A stretch of DNA of 64,000 nucleotides. It comes from Nocardia alni (GTDB taxonomy: Bacteria; Actinomycetota; Actinomycetes; Mycobacteriales; Mycobacteriaceae). The position numbers were made by a program, and so were the translations under genes. Positions 16,858 through 28,336 of the stretch are shown here, piece by piece. The notes beneath the pieces were generated by a model, which saw only the letters and a list, made by a program, of their open reading frames with translations, did no database searches and had not been told where the DNA came from. Numbering within the stretch: position 1 is the stretch's first letter; each line of letters starts with the position of its first letter. The stretch covers positions 1 through 64,000 of the forward strand of contig NZ_JAGPOX010000021.1 of NCBI RefSeq assembly GCF_019038435.1. Reading direction: 5' to 3'.

Positions 16858-18262
16858 CGAGCATCTCCTCCATGGACTCGTCGACCGCCGCGGCCAATAC
16901 ACCGATATCGGCCATCGCATCGCGATCGGCATTCAGACCGTAGAACACCCGCCCGTCGTACGACGTGATTCCGATGGTCGTGGTCTGGTTGCGCAGCAGC
17001 GGCGATACCGGATACATCTCCAGCATCCGCGCGCCGCCGACGTACATCGGCCGCTGCGGACCCGGCGCGTTGGTGATCACCAAGTTGAACGTGTGTTCTG
17101 CGAACGTACTCGCCGCGCGCACACTCATCGCATGCAGGCTCGCCGGAGCGAATCCGGCCATATGGACCAGTACGCGCGCCCGCACGCCGCGCCGATTGGC
17201 GTAATTGGTCTCGGTCGCGTGCGCGATATGCGATATGCGCATGACCGGATTCTGCTCACCCACCGGCAGATCGATGAGGAACGAGGACACCTCCCCGCCC
17301 GCGTCGGGCCGACTGGGCTCGGCCTGATCCGGATATACCGCCATCGGCACCACCGCGCGCAGCACCTCGGACTCGGTGAGCACCTCGCCGCGGGACTGCA
17401 GGAATACACGCAGCGCGCCGGTGACGACCGCGAGAACCGCGTCGTTGACCGAACAGTCGAACCGTTTGCGGATCGTGCGGTAGTCGTCCAGGTTGGTGGA
17501 CACGACCTCGAGGCGTCGGTTGCGGGAGGTGGGCGCGTTGAACGGGCCGTCGGGTGTGCCGCCGGCGGCGGTGCGTACCGCGCCGAGGACCCGTCCGGCG
17601 GTGCCGGCCAGGGGACGGCGTATCGCCTCTAGCGCCTCGCTGGGCTGGCCCGCCAGCTCGATCGCCGTCATGGCCAGCAATTCCAGGTCGGCGGGTTCGC
17701 GCTCGGGGAACCAGGCGACCGGGTTCAGCGCCCGCGGGACGGGAGTCGTATCCAGGATCACATGCCCGATCTCCAGCGCCGTCGTGCCGTCGACCAGCGC
17801 GGCGTGGGATTTGGTGAAGATCGCGCGGCGGCCGCCGGACAGGCCCTCGATCAGATGCATCTCCCACAGCGGGCGGGTCTGCTCCAGCGGGCGTGAGGCC
17901 AGCTGGGCGACCAGGTCGAGCAACTGCGCGTCGGTCCCGGGCGCGGGCAGGGCTGAGCACCGCACGTGCCGGGTGAGGTCGAACCCGCTGTCCGGGACCC
18001 ATACCGGCCGTCCGATCTGGTACGGGACCTCGCGCACCCGGTGCCGGTAGCGCGGCACCAGCGGTAGTCGCCTGCCCACCAGGTCCAGCAGCCGGTCGTG
18101 GGTCAGCGGGCCGGGCGAGTCCGTGCTCTGGGGGACGCCTTCGGCGGAGTGCTCACCGGGATAGGGGTCGCGCACGATCGCGAGGGAGCCGATATGCATC
18201 GGATTGCTGCTCGACTCCAGCCGGAAGAACGACGTGTCCTGCGGCGTCAGTCTCGTGATCAC
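16841..18262 (-). CDS. Wax ester synthase/diacylglycerol acyltransferase family, altered catalytic motif
   Basis: The 473-residue protein covers both WS/DGAT halves: the N-terminal acyltransferase domain beginning MITRLTPQDTSFFRLESSSN and PMHIGSL, and the C-terminal WES domain with FNLVITNAPGPQRPMYVGG and MYPVSPLLRNQ. Members make triacylglycerol or wax esters from acyl-CoA at the membrane. The catalytic motif is normally HHxxxDG; here it reads KSHAALVDGT, that is HAxxxDG, so the second, catalytic histidine is alanine. Activity is therefore doubtful, or the substrate chemistry differs. It precedes and overlaps the DUF6912 gene. The M. tuberculosis counterpart is the Rv3233c/Rv3234c (tgs3) region. 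Confidence 0.9.
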   Translation of the reverse strand: MITRLTPQDTSFFRLESSSNPMHIGSLAIVRDPYPGEHSAEGVPQSTDSPGPLTHDRLLDLVGRRLPLVPRYRHRVREVPYQIGRPVWVPDSGFDLTRHVRCSALPAPGTDAQLLDLVAQLASRPLEQTRPLWEMHLIEGLSGGRRAIFTKSHAALVDGTTALEIGHVILDTTPVPRALNPVAWFPEREPADLELLAMTAIELAGQPSEALEAIRRPLAGTAGRVLGAVRTAAGGTPDGPFNAPTSRNRRLEVVSTNLDDYRTIRKRFDCSVNDAVLAVVTGALRVFLQSRGEVLTESEVLRAVVPMAVYPDQAEPSRPDAGGEVSSFLIDLPVGEQNPVMRISHIAHATETNYANRRGVRARVLVHMAGFAPASLHAMSVRAASTFAEHTFNLVITNAPGPQRPMYVGGARMLEMYPVSPLLRNQTTTIGITSYDGRVFYGLNADRDAMADIGVLAAAVDESMEEMLGACVQ

Positions 18263-18418
18263 CTCGTGCGGTACCCCTTGTCGAATCGTCGTGGGTGGCG
18301 GACGACAGCGTCAGCCGGTGGTGTTGGATGTGAAAGCAGCGACCTTCTCGCGAACGGCGTGGCATGCTATTGCGGTCCGTCCAGGGGTGAACGGTCCGAC
18401 TAGCCGAGGGGGAAGGGA

Positions 18419-18952
18419 ATGGTCGAGTCTCGTCGTTCGCTGTCGCATGCGCCGAAGTGCGAACCGCCCTTGCGGGACGATCCGCTGACGCCGGACGCTG
18501 TACGCGGGGCCACGCTGCCCTGCCGCCATGGTGTCGTGTCCAGTATGTCCGCCCACGGCATGGTCACGCCTGCGGCGCGCCGCCGGTCGCCACATACCGG
18601 ACGTTGTACATCGTACGCCGCGACCGATGAGAATGGTTTGGCGGCAAAACGATTCGCTGAGCGTTCGCTGCGGCTGGTGCTGGAGGTGCTGGACGGCCGC
18701 CGCGGGGCGCCGCAGCTGCGTCCGCTGGCCGCCCCCGCCGTGATTTCGGCGGTGGAGACGCTGGTCCGCGCCTGTGCCGCCGACCGCAGACTGGGCGTCG
18801 CGGTATTGGTAGGGGTGCATATCGTGCCGGTGCGGCCCGGGGTCGTCGAGGTCTTCGGCGGCTACGAACGGGGGACGCGACGGTTCGCTCTCGCCGCGCG
18901 TATCGTCGCCCGTCGCGGTGAATGGCGGGTGACAGCACTACGCCTGCGATGA
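18419..18952 (+). CDS. DUF6459 (Rv3-type alanine/arginine-rich) protein upstream of secA1
   Basis: This 177-residue protein has a C-terminal domain (about residues 80-177) with LRLVLEVLDGRRGAPQLRPL, VHIVPVRPGVVEVFGGY and RGEWRVTALRLR, the pattern of DUF6459, a small actinobacterial domain often encoded next to secA. The N-terminal 75 residues are basic and poorly conserved in appearance. No signal peptide or membrane helix is evident. The ATG at 18419 follows GGGGGAAGGG. Function is unknown; proximity to secA1 suggests a link to export, but this is inference. Confidence 0.75.
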   Translation: MVESRRSLSHAPKCEPPLRDDPLTPDAVRGATLPCRHGVVSSMSAHGMVTPAARRRSPHTGRCTSYAATDENGLAAKRFAERSLRLVLEVLDGRRGAPQLRPLAAPAVISAVETLVRACAADRRLGVAVLVGVHIVPVRPGVVEVFGGYERGTRRFALAARIVARRGEWRVTALRLR

Positions 18953-19050
18953 AAATGCGCCCGCCCTCTACCATGGTGACCGCATTACCATGAACCTTGC
19001 TGACATAAGCACCGAAAGACGCCACCACCGACCAGAGGATTGACGAACCC

Positions 19051-21882
<2,832 letters not shown>

Positions 21883-21904
21883 TTTTCGGGCTGACCGATC
21901 AATA

Positions 21905-21940
21905 GCGAAGGCTCCCATGGAATCCCATGGGAGCCTTCGC
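21905..21940 (+). terminator. Strong intrinsic hairpin after secA
   Basis: Perfect 16-base arms gcgaaggctcccatgg (21905-21920) and ccatgggagccttcgc (21925-21940) with a 4-base loop lie 22 bases after the secA stop. The methyltransferase gene converges from the other side, so it can serve both strands. Confidence 0.85.
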
Positions 21941-21965
21941 TGATTATGCTGTCGCTATGCGGGAT

Positions 21966-22808
21966 TCAGAGCTTGCGCCCGATAGCCGCGTAGATCCAGG
22001 AGTTACCTGCGTCGGGATCGACTTCGAACAGCGGCACCTCGGCGAGCTCCGGATGCCATTCCTCGAGTGTGACCACGCCCGGATCGATGATTTCGGTTCC
22101 GGCGAACAGCTTTTCGACCTCCGCGCGGGTTCGCGGGACCATCGGGATACCGGCCTGCTCGCATGCGCGCACGGCCTGTTCGGTGGCCGCCGGATTGAAG
22201 TCGGCGGTCGGGTGCGAGATCGTCAGGCTGCTGCCCGGCGGGACGGCCTCCAGCAATTGCTTGATGATGCCGTGCGGGTCATCGGCGTCACGGAAGTACA
22301 TCATGATCATCGTTAGCGTGATGGCGATCGGGCGATCGAAATCGAGCGTGGCGGTGAGCATCGGGTCGTTCAGGATCGAGGCGGGATCATGCAGATCAGC
22401 GTGGATGAACCTGGTCTTGCCCTCCCGGGTGCTGGCCATCAGGGCGCGTGCGTGCGCGAGGACCAGCGGATCCTTGTCGACGTAGACGATCCGGGCTGAT
22501 GGATCCACTTCCTGGGCCACTTCGTGCGTGTTGCGGGCCGTCGGCAGACCGGTGCCGATGTCGAGGAACTGGGTGATGCCGAGCTCGGCGATCGCATAAC
22601 GCACGGCCCGACCGAGAAACGCGCGATTGTTGCGCACCATATTGCGAATGGTGGGCACATGAGCGGCGATCTCGTCGGCGAGCGCGCGATCGGCTGGATA
22701 GTGGTCTACGCCACCGAGCCAGTAATCGTAGAAGCGCGCTTCGTGCGGCTTGGTTGTGTCGATGGTGGTCGGCAGGCGTGAACCGGTCTGGCCCTGGCTG
22801 TCCGACAT
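21966..22808 (-). CDS. SAM-dependent methyltransferase, DUF574/SAV2177 family
   Basis: The 280-residue protein belongs to the actinobacterial DUF574 group. Characteristic pieces are ARFYDYWLGGVDHYPADR, RNNRAFLGRAVRYAIAELG, the SAM motif QFLDIGTGLPTARNTHEVA and IVYVDKDPLVLAHARAL, with ITLTMIMMYFRD and SSLTISHPTAD later. Substrates in this family are largely unknown; many members lie in secondary-metabolism or regulatory loci. The start ATG 22808 is preceded by GGAAAGGACC, so the longer frame to 22892 is not used. A terpene cyclase gene lies 185 bases upstream on the same strand, so the methyltransferase could modify its product; this is inference only. Confidence 0.88.
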   Translation of the reverse strand: MSDSQGQTGSRLPTTIDTTKPHEARFYDYWLGGVDHYPADRALADEIAAHVPTIRNMVRNNRAFLGRAVRYAIAELGITQFLDIGTGLPTARNTHEVAQEVDPSARIVYVDKDPLVLAHARALMASTREGKTRFIHADLHDPASILNDPMLTATLDFDRPIAITLTMIMMYFRDADDPHGIIKQLLEAVPPGSSLTISHPTADFNPAATEQAVRACEQAGIPMVPRTRAEVEKLFAGTEIIDPGVVTLEEWHPELAEVPLFEVDPDAGNSWIYAAIGRKL

Positions 22809-22993
22809 GGTGGTCCTTTCCGATAAGGGGTTGCGCAGGATCTGCCCGATCAGACCACACCAAGCTACTGCCGACGCGTGGCGACTCGCCAAAGCCTACG
22901 ACGACAGGATATTCCGATGGAGAGTCGGAATACCGCGAAACCGGGACGATAGCCACAACGGGGCGGGAGTCCAGGGCCGATGGTCTCGTTCGA

Positions 22994-24550
22994 TCATGAA
23001 AGTTCCTCCGCCGCAAGACGATGGGACAGGTGTCCCAGGGCCAGCAACACGAAGATATCGGCCAGCGCCGCGATGGTGAATCGCAGCGGCCGCGGCCCGA
23101 TCGAGTCCGGGATGGAGTCGATCCCGCCGTCCTCGCGCTGGCACGTCAGAAGGTATCCGGCCGCCCGCGCCGCCGGCCGTGGATCGTCCTGATGGCAGAC
23201 CGCGATGAGGGCGTAGGCGGTGCTGATCGCGTCGCTGGGCTCGCCGTCCTGCTGTCCCCAGCCGCCGTCGTCGTTCTGCGCGGCCAGGACCAAGCCGATG
23301 ATCCGGTCGGTCATGTTCCGCAGGCCGACGGGCCAGTGCCCCGGATTGCGGGAGGCGGCGAGCAGGGCCCGGAAGATGGTGTGCCAGCGGCTGCTGGACC
23401 AGTCCGGGGGGAACGCCCCGTCATCGCCCTGCTGACCGGCCAGGAACTCGAGCCCGGCGACGATGGCACCGTGGTGGTGCTTCCACCGCAGGGTGAGCGC
23501 GTCCACCGCAGCGGCGGTCATACAGGCCTCGGAGGCCGCCCCCACGATGTAGGTGGGGAACCCGCCGTCGGGGTTGTGCACGGCCAGCAGCGAGTGTTCG
23601 CCGCGGCAGATCTGCTCGTGGTACCGATCTTTATCCAGGACGGTGAGGAACTGCACGGCGACCGAGGTGTCGTCGACGTCGGTCTGATCCGACAGGTCGG
23701 TATAGGACCAGCCTCCTCCGGGCCGTTGCTGGGACACCAGATGAGCGGCCATGGTGTGCAGAACATCCGGGTCCGCACCGGCGGCGGCGAGCGCGACACC
23801 CGCGGTCGCGGTGCACCAGGTGTCGGTGTCGCTGGAGAAGGGCATCCCCCCGTCCTCCCGCTGGTGCGCCAACGCCTTCGTGATCCCCTGTGCCACCACC
23901 TGCTCGGTATTGGGCAGTCTGTGCAGCGCATGCAGCGTCCACAGGTGGATCAGCACGTTGCTTTCCCAAACATGTTCCCGGCGTTGGGTTTCCAACAAGA
24001 TCCGCACGTCCTCATCATCGATGAGCTCGTGCTGCCCCGTGGCATCCGCCAGAACCACCTTCACCGCGGTGACCTGAACCTTGGCCCAGGAATGCAGGCC
24101 CGCCATGGCGAAGGCCTCGGGATCCAGCTTGTCGGGCGTGCGTCCGTACAACGCGAACGTGGCCTCGAACATGGCGTTCTTACGCGCACTGGTGAAGTCC
24201 GGCGCCTGCGCGATGAACGCCTCGACCAGCCCCACCGGGGGAGTCGCGGTGTCGGTGCGAGTCAGCGCCAGATCGACCAGAATCCGATCCAGCGGATCCA
24301 CCGCAACCTGCGCACTCAGATAGCCGACCAACCGGTCCCGCCGTTCCCCTTCCAACCCGATACGCTCCAACAGGTTCAGCGCCAGCACCGACTCGAACAC
24401 CCGGCTGCGGCACCCGTCCCTTATCGCCCCATCGGGCCCGATCCAGCTTGTCAGGCGTGTCCGTAGGCGCGCGGTGGCCTCGCCGAGTGTCGCAGGGAAG
24501 AGCTGAGCAGACCAGCCGGCGAGGGCTGGAGAATACATCGCGGTTCTCAT
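22994..24550 (-). CDS. Class II terpene cyclase (DxDD-type, prenyltransferase/squalene-oxidase repeats)
   Basis: This 518-residue protein has the length and repeats of bacterial class II diterpene or sesquiterpene cyclases rather than the longer squalene-hopene cyclase. The protonating motif DVDDTS is at residues 291-296. QW-like repeats are visible as QREDGGMPF, QRPGGGWSYTD, NPDGGFPTY, GDDGAFPPDW, QNDDGGWGQQ and QREDGGID. Such enzymes protonate a prenyl diphosphate, for example GGPP, and cyclise it while keeping the diphosphate. No class I synthase, prenyl diphosphate synthase or P450 is adjacent; only the DUF574 methyltransferase follows. The ATG at 24550 is used; the ATG four codons later is possible. 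Product unknown. Confidence 0.8.
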   Translation of the reverse strand: MRTAMYSPALAGWSAQLFPATLGEATARLRTRLTSWIGPDGAIRDGCRSRVFESVLALNLLERIGLEGERRDRLVGYLSAQVAVDPLDRILVDLALTRTDTATPPVGLVEAFIAQAPDFTSARKNAMFEATFALYGRTPDKLDPEAFAMAGLHSWAKVQVTAVKVVLADATGQHELIDDEDVRILLETQRREHVWESNVLIHLWTLHALHRLPNTEQVVAQGITKALAHQREDGGMPFSSDTDTWCTATAGVALAAAGADPDVLHTMAAHLVSQQRPGGGWSYTDLSDQTDVDDTSVAVQFLTVLDKDRYHEQICRGEHSLLAVHNPDGGFPTYIVGAASEACMTAAAVDALTLRWKHHHGAIVAGLEFLAGQQGDDGAFPPDWSSSRWHTIFRALLAASRNPGHWPVGLRNMTDRIIGLVLAAQNDDGGWGQQDGEPSDAISTAYALIAVCHQDDPRPAARAAGYLLTCQREDGGIDSIPDSIGPRPLRFTIAALADIFVLLALGHLSHRLAAEELS

Positions 24551-24815
24551 GCATGTCTTTCGAGTGGCGCTTCGGTGAGCCGTCGGACCAGCCGGTGCTG
24601 GCTACCCCGTCAAGTCCGGTTCACTACAGTAATCGAAAGATCACGGCTGACAATATGATTCGAGCAATCTTCGGGCAACGGTGACCTCTCGTGAACGGAC
24701 CGACCTTGCTACCCTCGCACACCTTCGTGACGGAGGTGTTGCTGGATGGATCTCCATGAGTGGGTGCGCGGTCGGGCCGGGAGGAGGTCTCGTCGTCGGG
24801 CTCGGACGAGGATCG

Positions 24816-25169
24816 TTAGATGGCGACTATCGGACTGTTGATCTGAGCGTCGCCCAGATCCGTGGTCGCTACGTAGTAGTTCGCGTAGTACGCGCCAGGC
24901 GGGAGGTCTACGTGCAGCGACCGGTCGACCACCGGCCCAGCAACCACAGTGCCGGTGGTGGCGTTGTAGAGCGTGAGAAAGACGGTGGCGCCAGGGGAGT
25001 CGTCATGACCGGTCGCCCGCACCTGGCCATCCGCAACGTTGATGCAGACCGTGTCACCGCGCCAGTCGCTGGCGCACTGTCCGGGTGGTCGGGCGGCGGC
25101 GATACCGGCGCTCGCGACGGTGGCCGCGACGCCAATCGACGAAATGGCAATTCTCGCAAAGATATTCAT
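24816..25169 (-). CDS. Small secreted protein, function unknown
   Basis: The 117-residue product begins with a clear signal peptide: MNIFARIAIS, a hydrophobic stretch SIGVAATVASAGIA and a likely cleavage after AAA. The mature part (about 90 residues) has two cysteines (GQCAS, DTVCIN) that probably form a disulphide, and reads as a beta-rich domain (ATVFLTLYNATTGTVVAG, LPPGAYYANYYVATTDLGD). It is therefore exported and probably small and stable outside the cell. No family was recognised. It is monocistronic, with about 265 bases to the cyclase gene downstream of it. Confidence 0.7.
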   Translation of the reverse strand: MNIFARIAISSIGVAATVASAGIAAARPPGQCASDWRGDTVCINVADGQVRATGHDDSPGATVFLTLYNATTGTVVAGPVVDRSLHVDLPPGAYYANYYVATTDLGDAQINSPIVAI

Positions 25170-25503
25170 GGCAATTACCTGTTTGTTGAATGGCCCGAAA
25201 GAACGGGTTCACTTAACAGATAGCCGCGGTGGTTACATCACCCTGCAATCGACGGTGTCTGAAATATGCACTGCCAGAGCTGGTTACACATCTCAAGGCT
25301 CGTCGTAGTTGTGCGCGAGCGTTCCCGTGTGACTGCTCCGCTCATCGAGTAGGCACCTCGTCGGCCGACGTCACCGTCGTGTTCTGGGCGCGCAGTAGAT
25401 CACCTCTTGACTCTCCCGTGACAGGAGGCCGGAGAGTAGTGACATCGAGATTGGAACAGCACACGAACCGCTGACCTCGAACAACCCACCGAAAGGAACC
25501 GCC
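25170..25503. other. Intergenic region between divergent small genes
   Basis: About 334 bases separate the secreted-protein start from the VOC-protein start. The region should hold two divergent promoters. The VOC ribosome binding site (gaaaggaacc, 25490-25499) is visible. No repeat or gene was recognised. Confidence 0.5.
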
Positions 25504-25875
25504 ATGTCCACCCCCATCACCCTGAATGTCGCAGCCCTGAACATCGACTGCGTCGATTCCACAGCCCTGGCAGACTTCTGGGCAAAGACCCTCGGCCGAC
25601 CGGTCAGCCCCGGCAAGGTCGCCGGCGACACGGCAGTCGACACCACCACCCCCGAAACCGGCCCCCGAATGCTGTTCCACAACGTCCCCAACCCCAAGCC
25701 AGGCAACAGGTTCCACCTCGTCCTGATCACCGACCACTACACCGAGGAAATCGCCCGAGTAACCGCCCTGGGCGCCAATCCCCTCAGCGAGACCACCCTC
25801 CCGGACGTCCGCTGGACCACCCTCGCCGACCCCGAGGGCAACGAGTTCGACCTGGTGACTTGGCACGCCGCGTAG
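25504..25875 (+). CDS. Single-domain VOC/glyoxalase-like protein
   Basis: This 123-residue protein has the glyoxalase-like fold: LNIDCVDSTALADFWAKTLG in the first beta-alpha module, MLFHNVPNPKPGNRFHLVLI in the middle and WTTLADPEGNEFDLVTW at the end. Members of this small group are common and mostly uncharacterised; they may bind toxic small molecules or act as isomerases or dioxygenases. A ribosome binding site GAAAGGAACC precedes ATG 25504. A 13-base perfect hairpin about 45 bases after the stop should end the transcript. It is unlinked in sequence to the larger VOC protein at 580. Confidence 0.88.
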   Translation: MSTPITLNVAALNIDCVDSTALADFWAKTLGRPVSPGKVAGDTAVDTTTPETGPRMLFHNVPNPKPGNRFHLVLITDHYTEEIARVTALGANPLSETTLPDVRWTTLADPEGNEFDLVTWHAA

Positions 25876-25919
25876 CTGCCAACCCTGGTGACCGCCCGCG
25901 TCCAGATGATTGATTCTGC

Positions 25920-25950
25920 GTGTGGTGCGTGGTCCTGCCACGCACCACAC
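25920..25950. terminator. Perfect hairpin terminator
   Basis: Arms gtgtggtgcgtgg (25920-25932) and ccacgcaccacac (25938-25950) enclose the loop tcctg. It lies between the VOC gene and the convergent membrane-protein gene and can end both transcripts. Confidence 0.8.
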
Positions 25951-25985
25951 CCGGAACGGCTGGTGAACGATACAACCGCAGCCCG

Positions 25986-26477
25986 TCAGCCACCGGAACC
26001 GACATACACTTCGAGCAGTTGCGCCGATCCGTTCACGATGGCGGCTTGCTGTTTGTCGGTCAACGCGACCCAATCATCCTGAAGTTTGACGTTCGGGTAT
26101 GGCCGAGTAACGCTGATTACCCAATCTCCTGGCCTCGAACCTAGGTAGAGCACCGTCTGCCGCGACCTAGGTTCATCTCTGGGCAGGTCGGTGGCACCCG
26201 CATCGTGTGTGAAGTCCGGCGTCGAGACATCCACTCGACCGCCTGGACCGAAAAAGTATGCTGTTGTGCTCGGCGGAAAGTCTTCGCTTCCATTGTTCGT
26301 AGTTACCTTCTGTGCAATCTTTTCGAACCCTGAAATAGTGACTCGATCCATCATCCGAGTTGACTCGGCTGGTCGGTGTAGCCATGTCCAGAGCACGACC
26401 CCGAACGCTGCGAGTAGAATTACTACGGTTGTAGATGCAATCCATTTCCAAGCGCTTCGACGCAGCATTATCGACAT
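25986..26477 (-). CDS. Membrane-anchored extracytoplasmic protein, possible immunity partner
   Basis: About 163 residues. A basic N-terminus (MLRRSAWKW) is followed by one membrane helix (IASTTVVILLAAFGVVLWTWL), after which about 125 residues should lie outside the membrane. No lipobox is present. The start overlaps the end of the upstream transglycosylase gene (ATG 26477, or ATG 26468 with a TAATG overlap), so the two genes are translationally coupled. No family is recognised. A cell-wall hydrolase followed at once by a gene for a wall-side anchored protein suggests an inhibitor that protects the producer, but that is inference. Base composition is less GC-rich than the chromosome around it. 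Confidence 0.6.
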   Translation of the reverse strand: MSIMLRRSAWKWIASTTVVILLAAFGVVLWTWLHRPAESTRMMDRVTISGFEKIAQKVTTNNGSEDFPPSTTAYFFGPGGRVDVSTPDFTHDAGATDLPRDEPRSRQTVLYLGSRPGDWVISVTRPYPNVKLQDDWVALTDKQQAAIVNGSAQLLEVYVGSGG

Positions 26478-28102
26478 ATGTAGGCACCGCTCCCGCACAT
26501 TATTGACTGGGCTTGATCGAACCGACTGAGTATGCGATTGCTGTAGGCGAGCCCATCGGGCCCGATGCTACCTTTAGGTATGTATATTCCACTCATGGCC
26601 CCATCGCCGGCGTTGTAGCCTGCGGTCATGAATTGATTGAAGCTGTATTTCGCCCTCATGTCATCTGGTACGCGTCCGGCATAGTTATCCTGAATCTGTT
26701 TGAGGCGGTAGGTGCTAGCCTTGACAGCAAGGTCATTATTTCCGGTCAGATCGTGCCAGTCGTCGTTCTTGAACTGGTCGGGAAATGCTTGCTTCACGGA
26801 GTTGAATGTGTCTTCCTTCATGTTGGTCAGGCCGAGGGAATTGTTGCGGAAGGGGCTGCCGAGGTAGCGGACTGCATCGTATCCAGTGTTGTCGACACCA
26901 CCGAGAACCTGGTTGCGAGTCGCACCCTCATTGAGGACTACAGCCATGACAAGGCGGGGATCTACACCCGCTTGATTACCGTACTTCACGGCTGACTCGA
27001 CCCAAGTGCGCATCGAAGGATCAAGCTTACTCGGGTCGACGGCGGACAGCTGAGTTGGCGCCGCATTCCAGGTAGAGATATTGTCGAACGAACGGTCGAT
27101 GCCTGCGTTGTCGGCCTGGTTGCCCGATTCCGCGGGGAGCGCGATCTCGCCGATCGTCCTCAATTGGCTGATGATGCCGAGTTCGTCGGTGCCGTCGAAT
27201 GTCGGAGTTCGTAACAGTCCCGCCAGGGAATGCCCGGAATAAACATCGTCGAGCTTGGTTACGGCGGTACCGATCTCGTCGGTCGACACGTCACCGACGA
27301 CGGTCATCTGCACCTGACTGGAGATGGTTGCGGTCGAAACATGATGGTGTGGAAATACATCCGGCGCCGCAGCCGCCAGTCCGGATCGGAAAGCGATCAG
27401 TTCATCGTGGTAGACGCGCACGGCTTTGGCTAGGCCGGAGGCCGCATTCCAGATTGCAGTCTGACCCTGCTCCAAATACGCCAGAAACTGGTTTATATCG
27501 GATACCTCGGGCGCGCTGATGACACCGAAGGCATCATTGATTCTCTGCGGAGTGCTGTCGGTATTCATCGGACCACTGTTCGCAAAGACGGTCCACGCCG
27601 TCGTGGCTCCGTCGAGTAGATCGGTATTGCCGCTGGGCATATGCAGGCTACCCAGCGGCGAGGACATCGTAAGTAACGGATTCGCCATCAGCGGGTCGAT
27701 GGTCAATCCGATCGCGCTGCCGGCGTTGGGGTCCGGTACATGGGGAAGATCTGCCACGCCCACCGTTGGAGCCTTGCCCAGTTGCGGCTTGCCGGGAGCT
27801 GGGCCCTTGTTCTTGCTGATATTCGCGTTGTACTCGGCGGTATCCCAGTTCCAGCCACAGACGTCGAGGACATCGGCGAAGCGGGCGATCGCGGTCGAGT
27901 ACGCGATCACTGTGTCGACTATATCGTTCGCGTGTTGGCGGTACGCGTTGTTCCACGCCGTCGCCGGGTCCGAACCGCCCATCCCCGCCGTGGCCCCCAA
28001 CCCAGTGGCGAGTGCTGTAGCCACGCGATGGACTTCGGAGGCAAGCGTGCGCAGTTGTTTGGCGGAATCGTAGTAGATCTGAGGATCAATCCTGATCACC
28101 AT
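26468..28102 (-). CDS. WXG100-like N-terminus fused to a C-terminal lytic transglycosylase/lysozyme-like domain
   Basis: This protein has about 544 residues and no signal peptide. The N-terminal 100 residues are helical with WXG100/ESX-type features (YYDSAKQLRTLASEVHRVAT, and ATAWNNAYRQHANDIVDTVI), which suggests type VII secretion. A long linker follows. The last 180 residues look like a transglycosylase: RLVMAVVLNEGA carries the catalytic glutamate, NNSLGLTNM corresponds to the GLMQ motif, and MTAGYNAGDGAM to the AYNAG motif. It would cut peptidoglycan glycan strands after export. The ATG at 28102 has GAGGGGG five bases upstream. The next gene is a coupled membrane-anchored protein. Possible roles are interbacterial effector or own-wall remodelling enzyme. 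Confidence 0.75.
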   Translation of the reverse strand: MVIRIDPQIYYDSAKQLRTLASEVHRVATALATGLGATAGMGGSDPATAWNNAYRQHANDIVDTVIAYSTAIARFADVLDVCGWNWDTAEYNANISKNKGPAPGKPQLGKAPTVGVADLPHVPDPNAGSAIGLTIDPLMANPLLTMSSPLGSLHMPSGNTDLLDGATTAWTVFANSGPMNTDSTPQRINDAFGVISAPEVSDINQFLAYLEQGQTAIWNAASGLAKAVRVYHDELIAFRSGLAAAAPDVFPHHHVSTATISSQVQMTVVGDVSTDEIGTAVTKLDDVYSGHSLAGLLRTPTFDGTDELGIISQLRTIGEIALPAESGNQADNAGIDRSFDNISTWNAAPTQLSAVDPSKLDPSMRTWVESAVKYGNQAGVDPRLVMAVVLNEGATRNQVLGGVDNTGYDAVRYLGSPFRNNSLGLTNMKEDTFNSVKQAFPDQFKNDDWHDLTGNNDLAVKASTYRLKQIQDNYAGRVPDDMRAKYSFNQFMTAGYNAGDGAMSGIYIPKGSIGPDGLAYSNRILSRFDQAQSIMCGSGAYICR

Positions 28103-28336
28103 CAACACCCCCTCGTTGCCCCCATCGACTAGGGACGACAGTACAATACCGACCGAAACCGCATGCCGCGTAGATGATTTCCGGGTTTGAACCTCCGCAG
28201 CAGCCGATTATCCGGCGTCTGGTCGTGGCCTGCCGCCACAATCTTCGGTGTGGTGCCAGGTGCCGCCGTGAATCGTGCGAAGGGGCTGGTAGGCGATGTG
28301 CTTGCCAATACTTCTGAAAAAGTTCAGAATTCGCGC

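Noticed and set aside
24681..25223. Plus-strand 180-codon frame opposite the secreted protein
   Set aside because: The minus-strand frame has a clear signal peptide and coding-like composition; the plus frame is Gly/Arg-rich without features.
25920..25950. Attachment site or IS end at the 13-base perfect inverted repeat
   Set aside because: A 5-base loop between convergent genes is better explained as a terminator.
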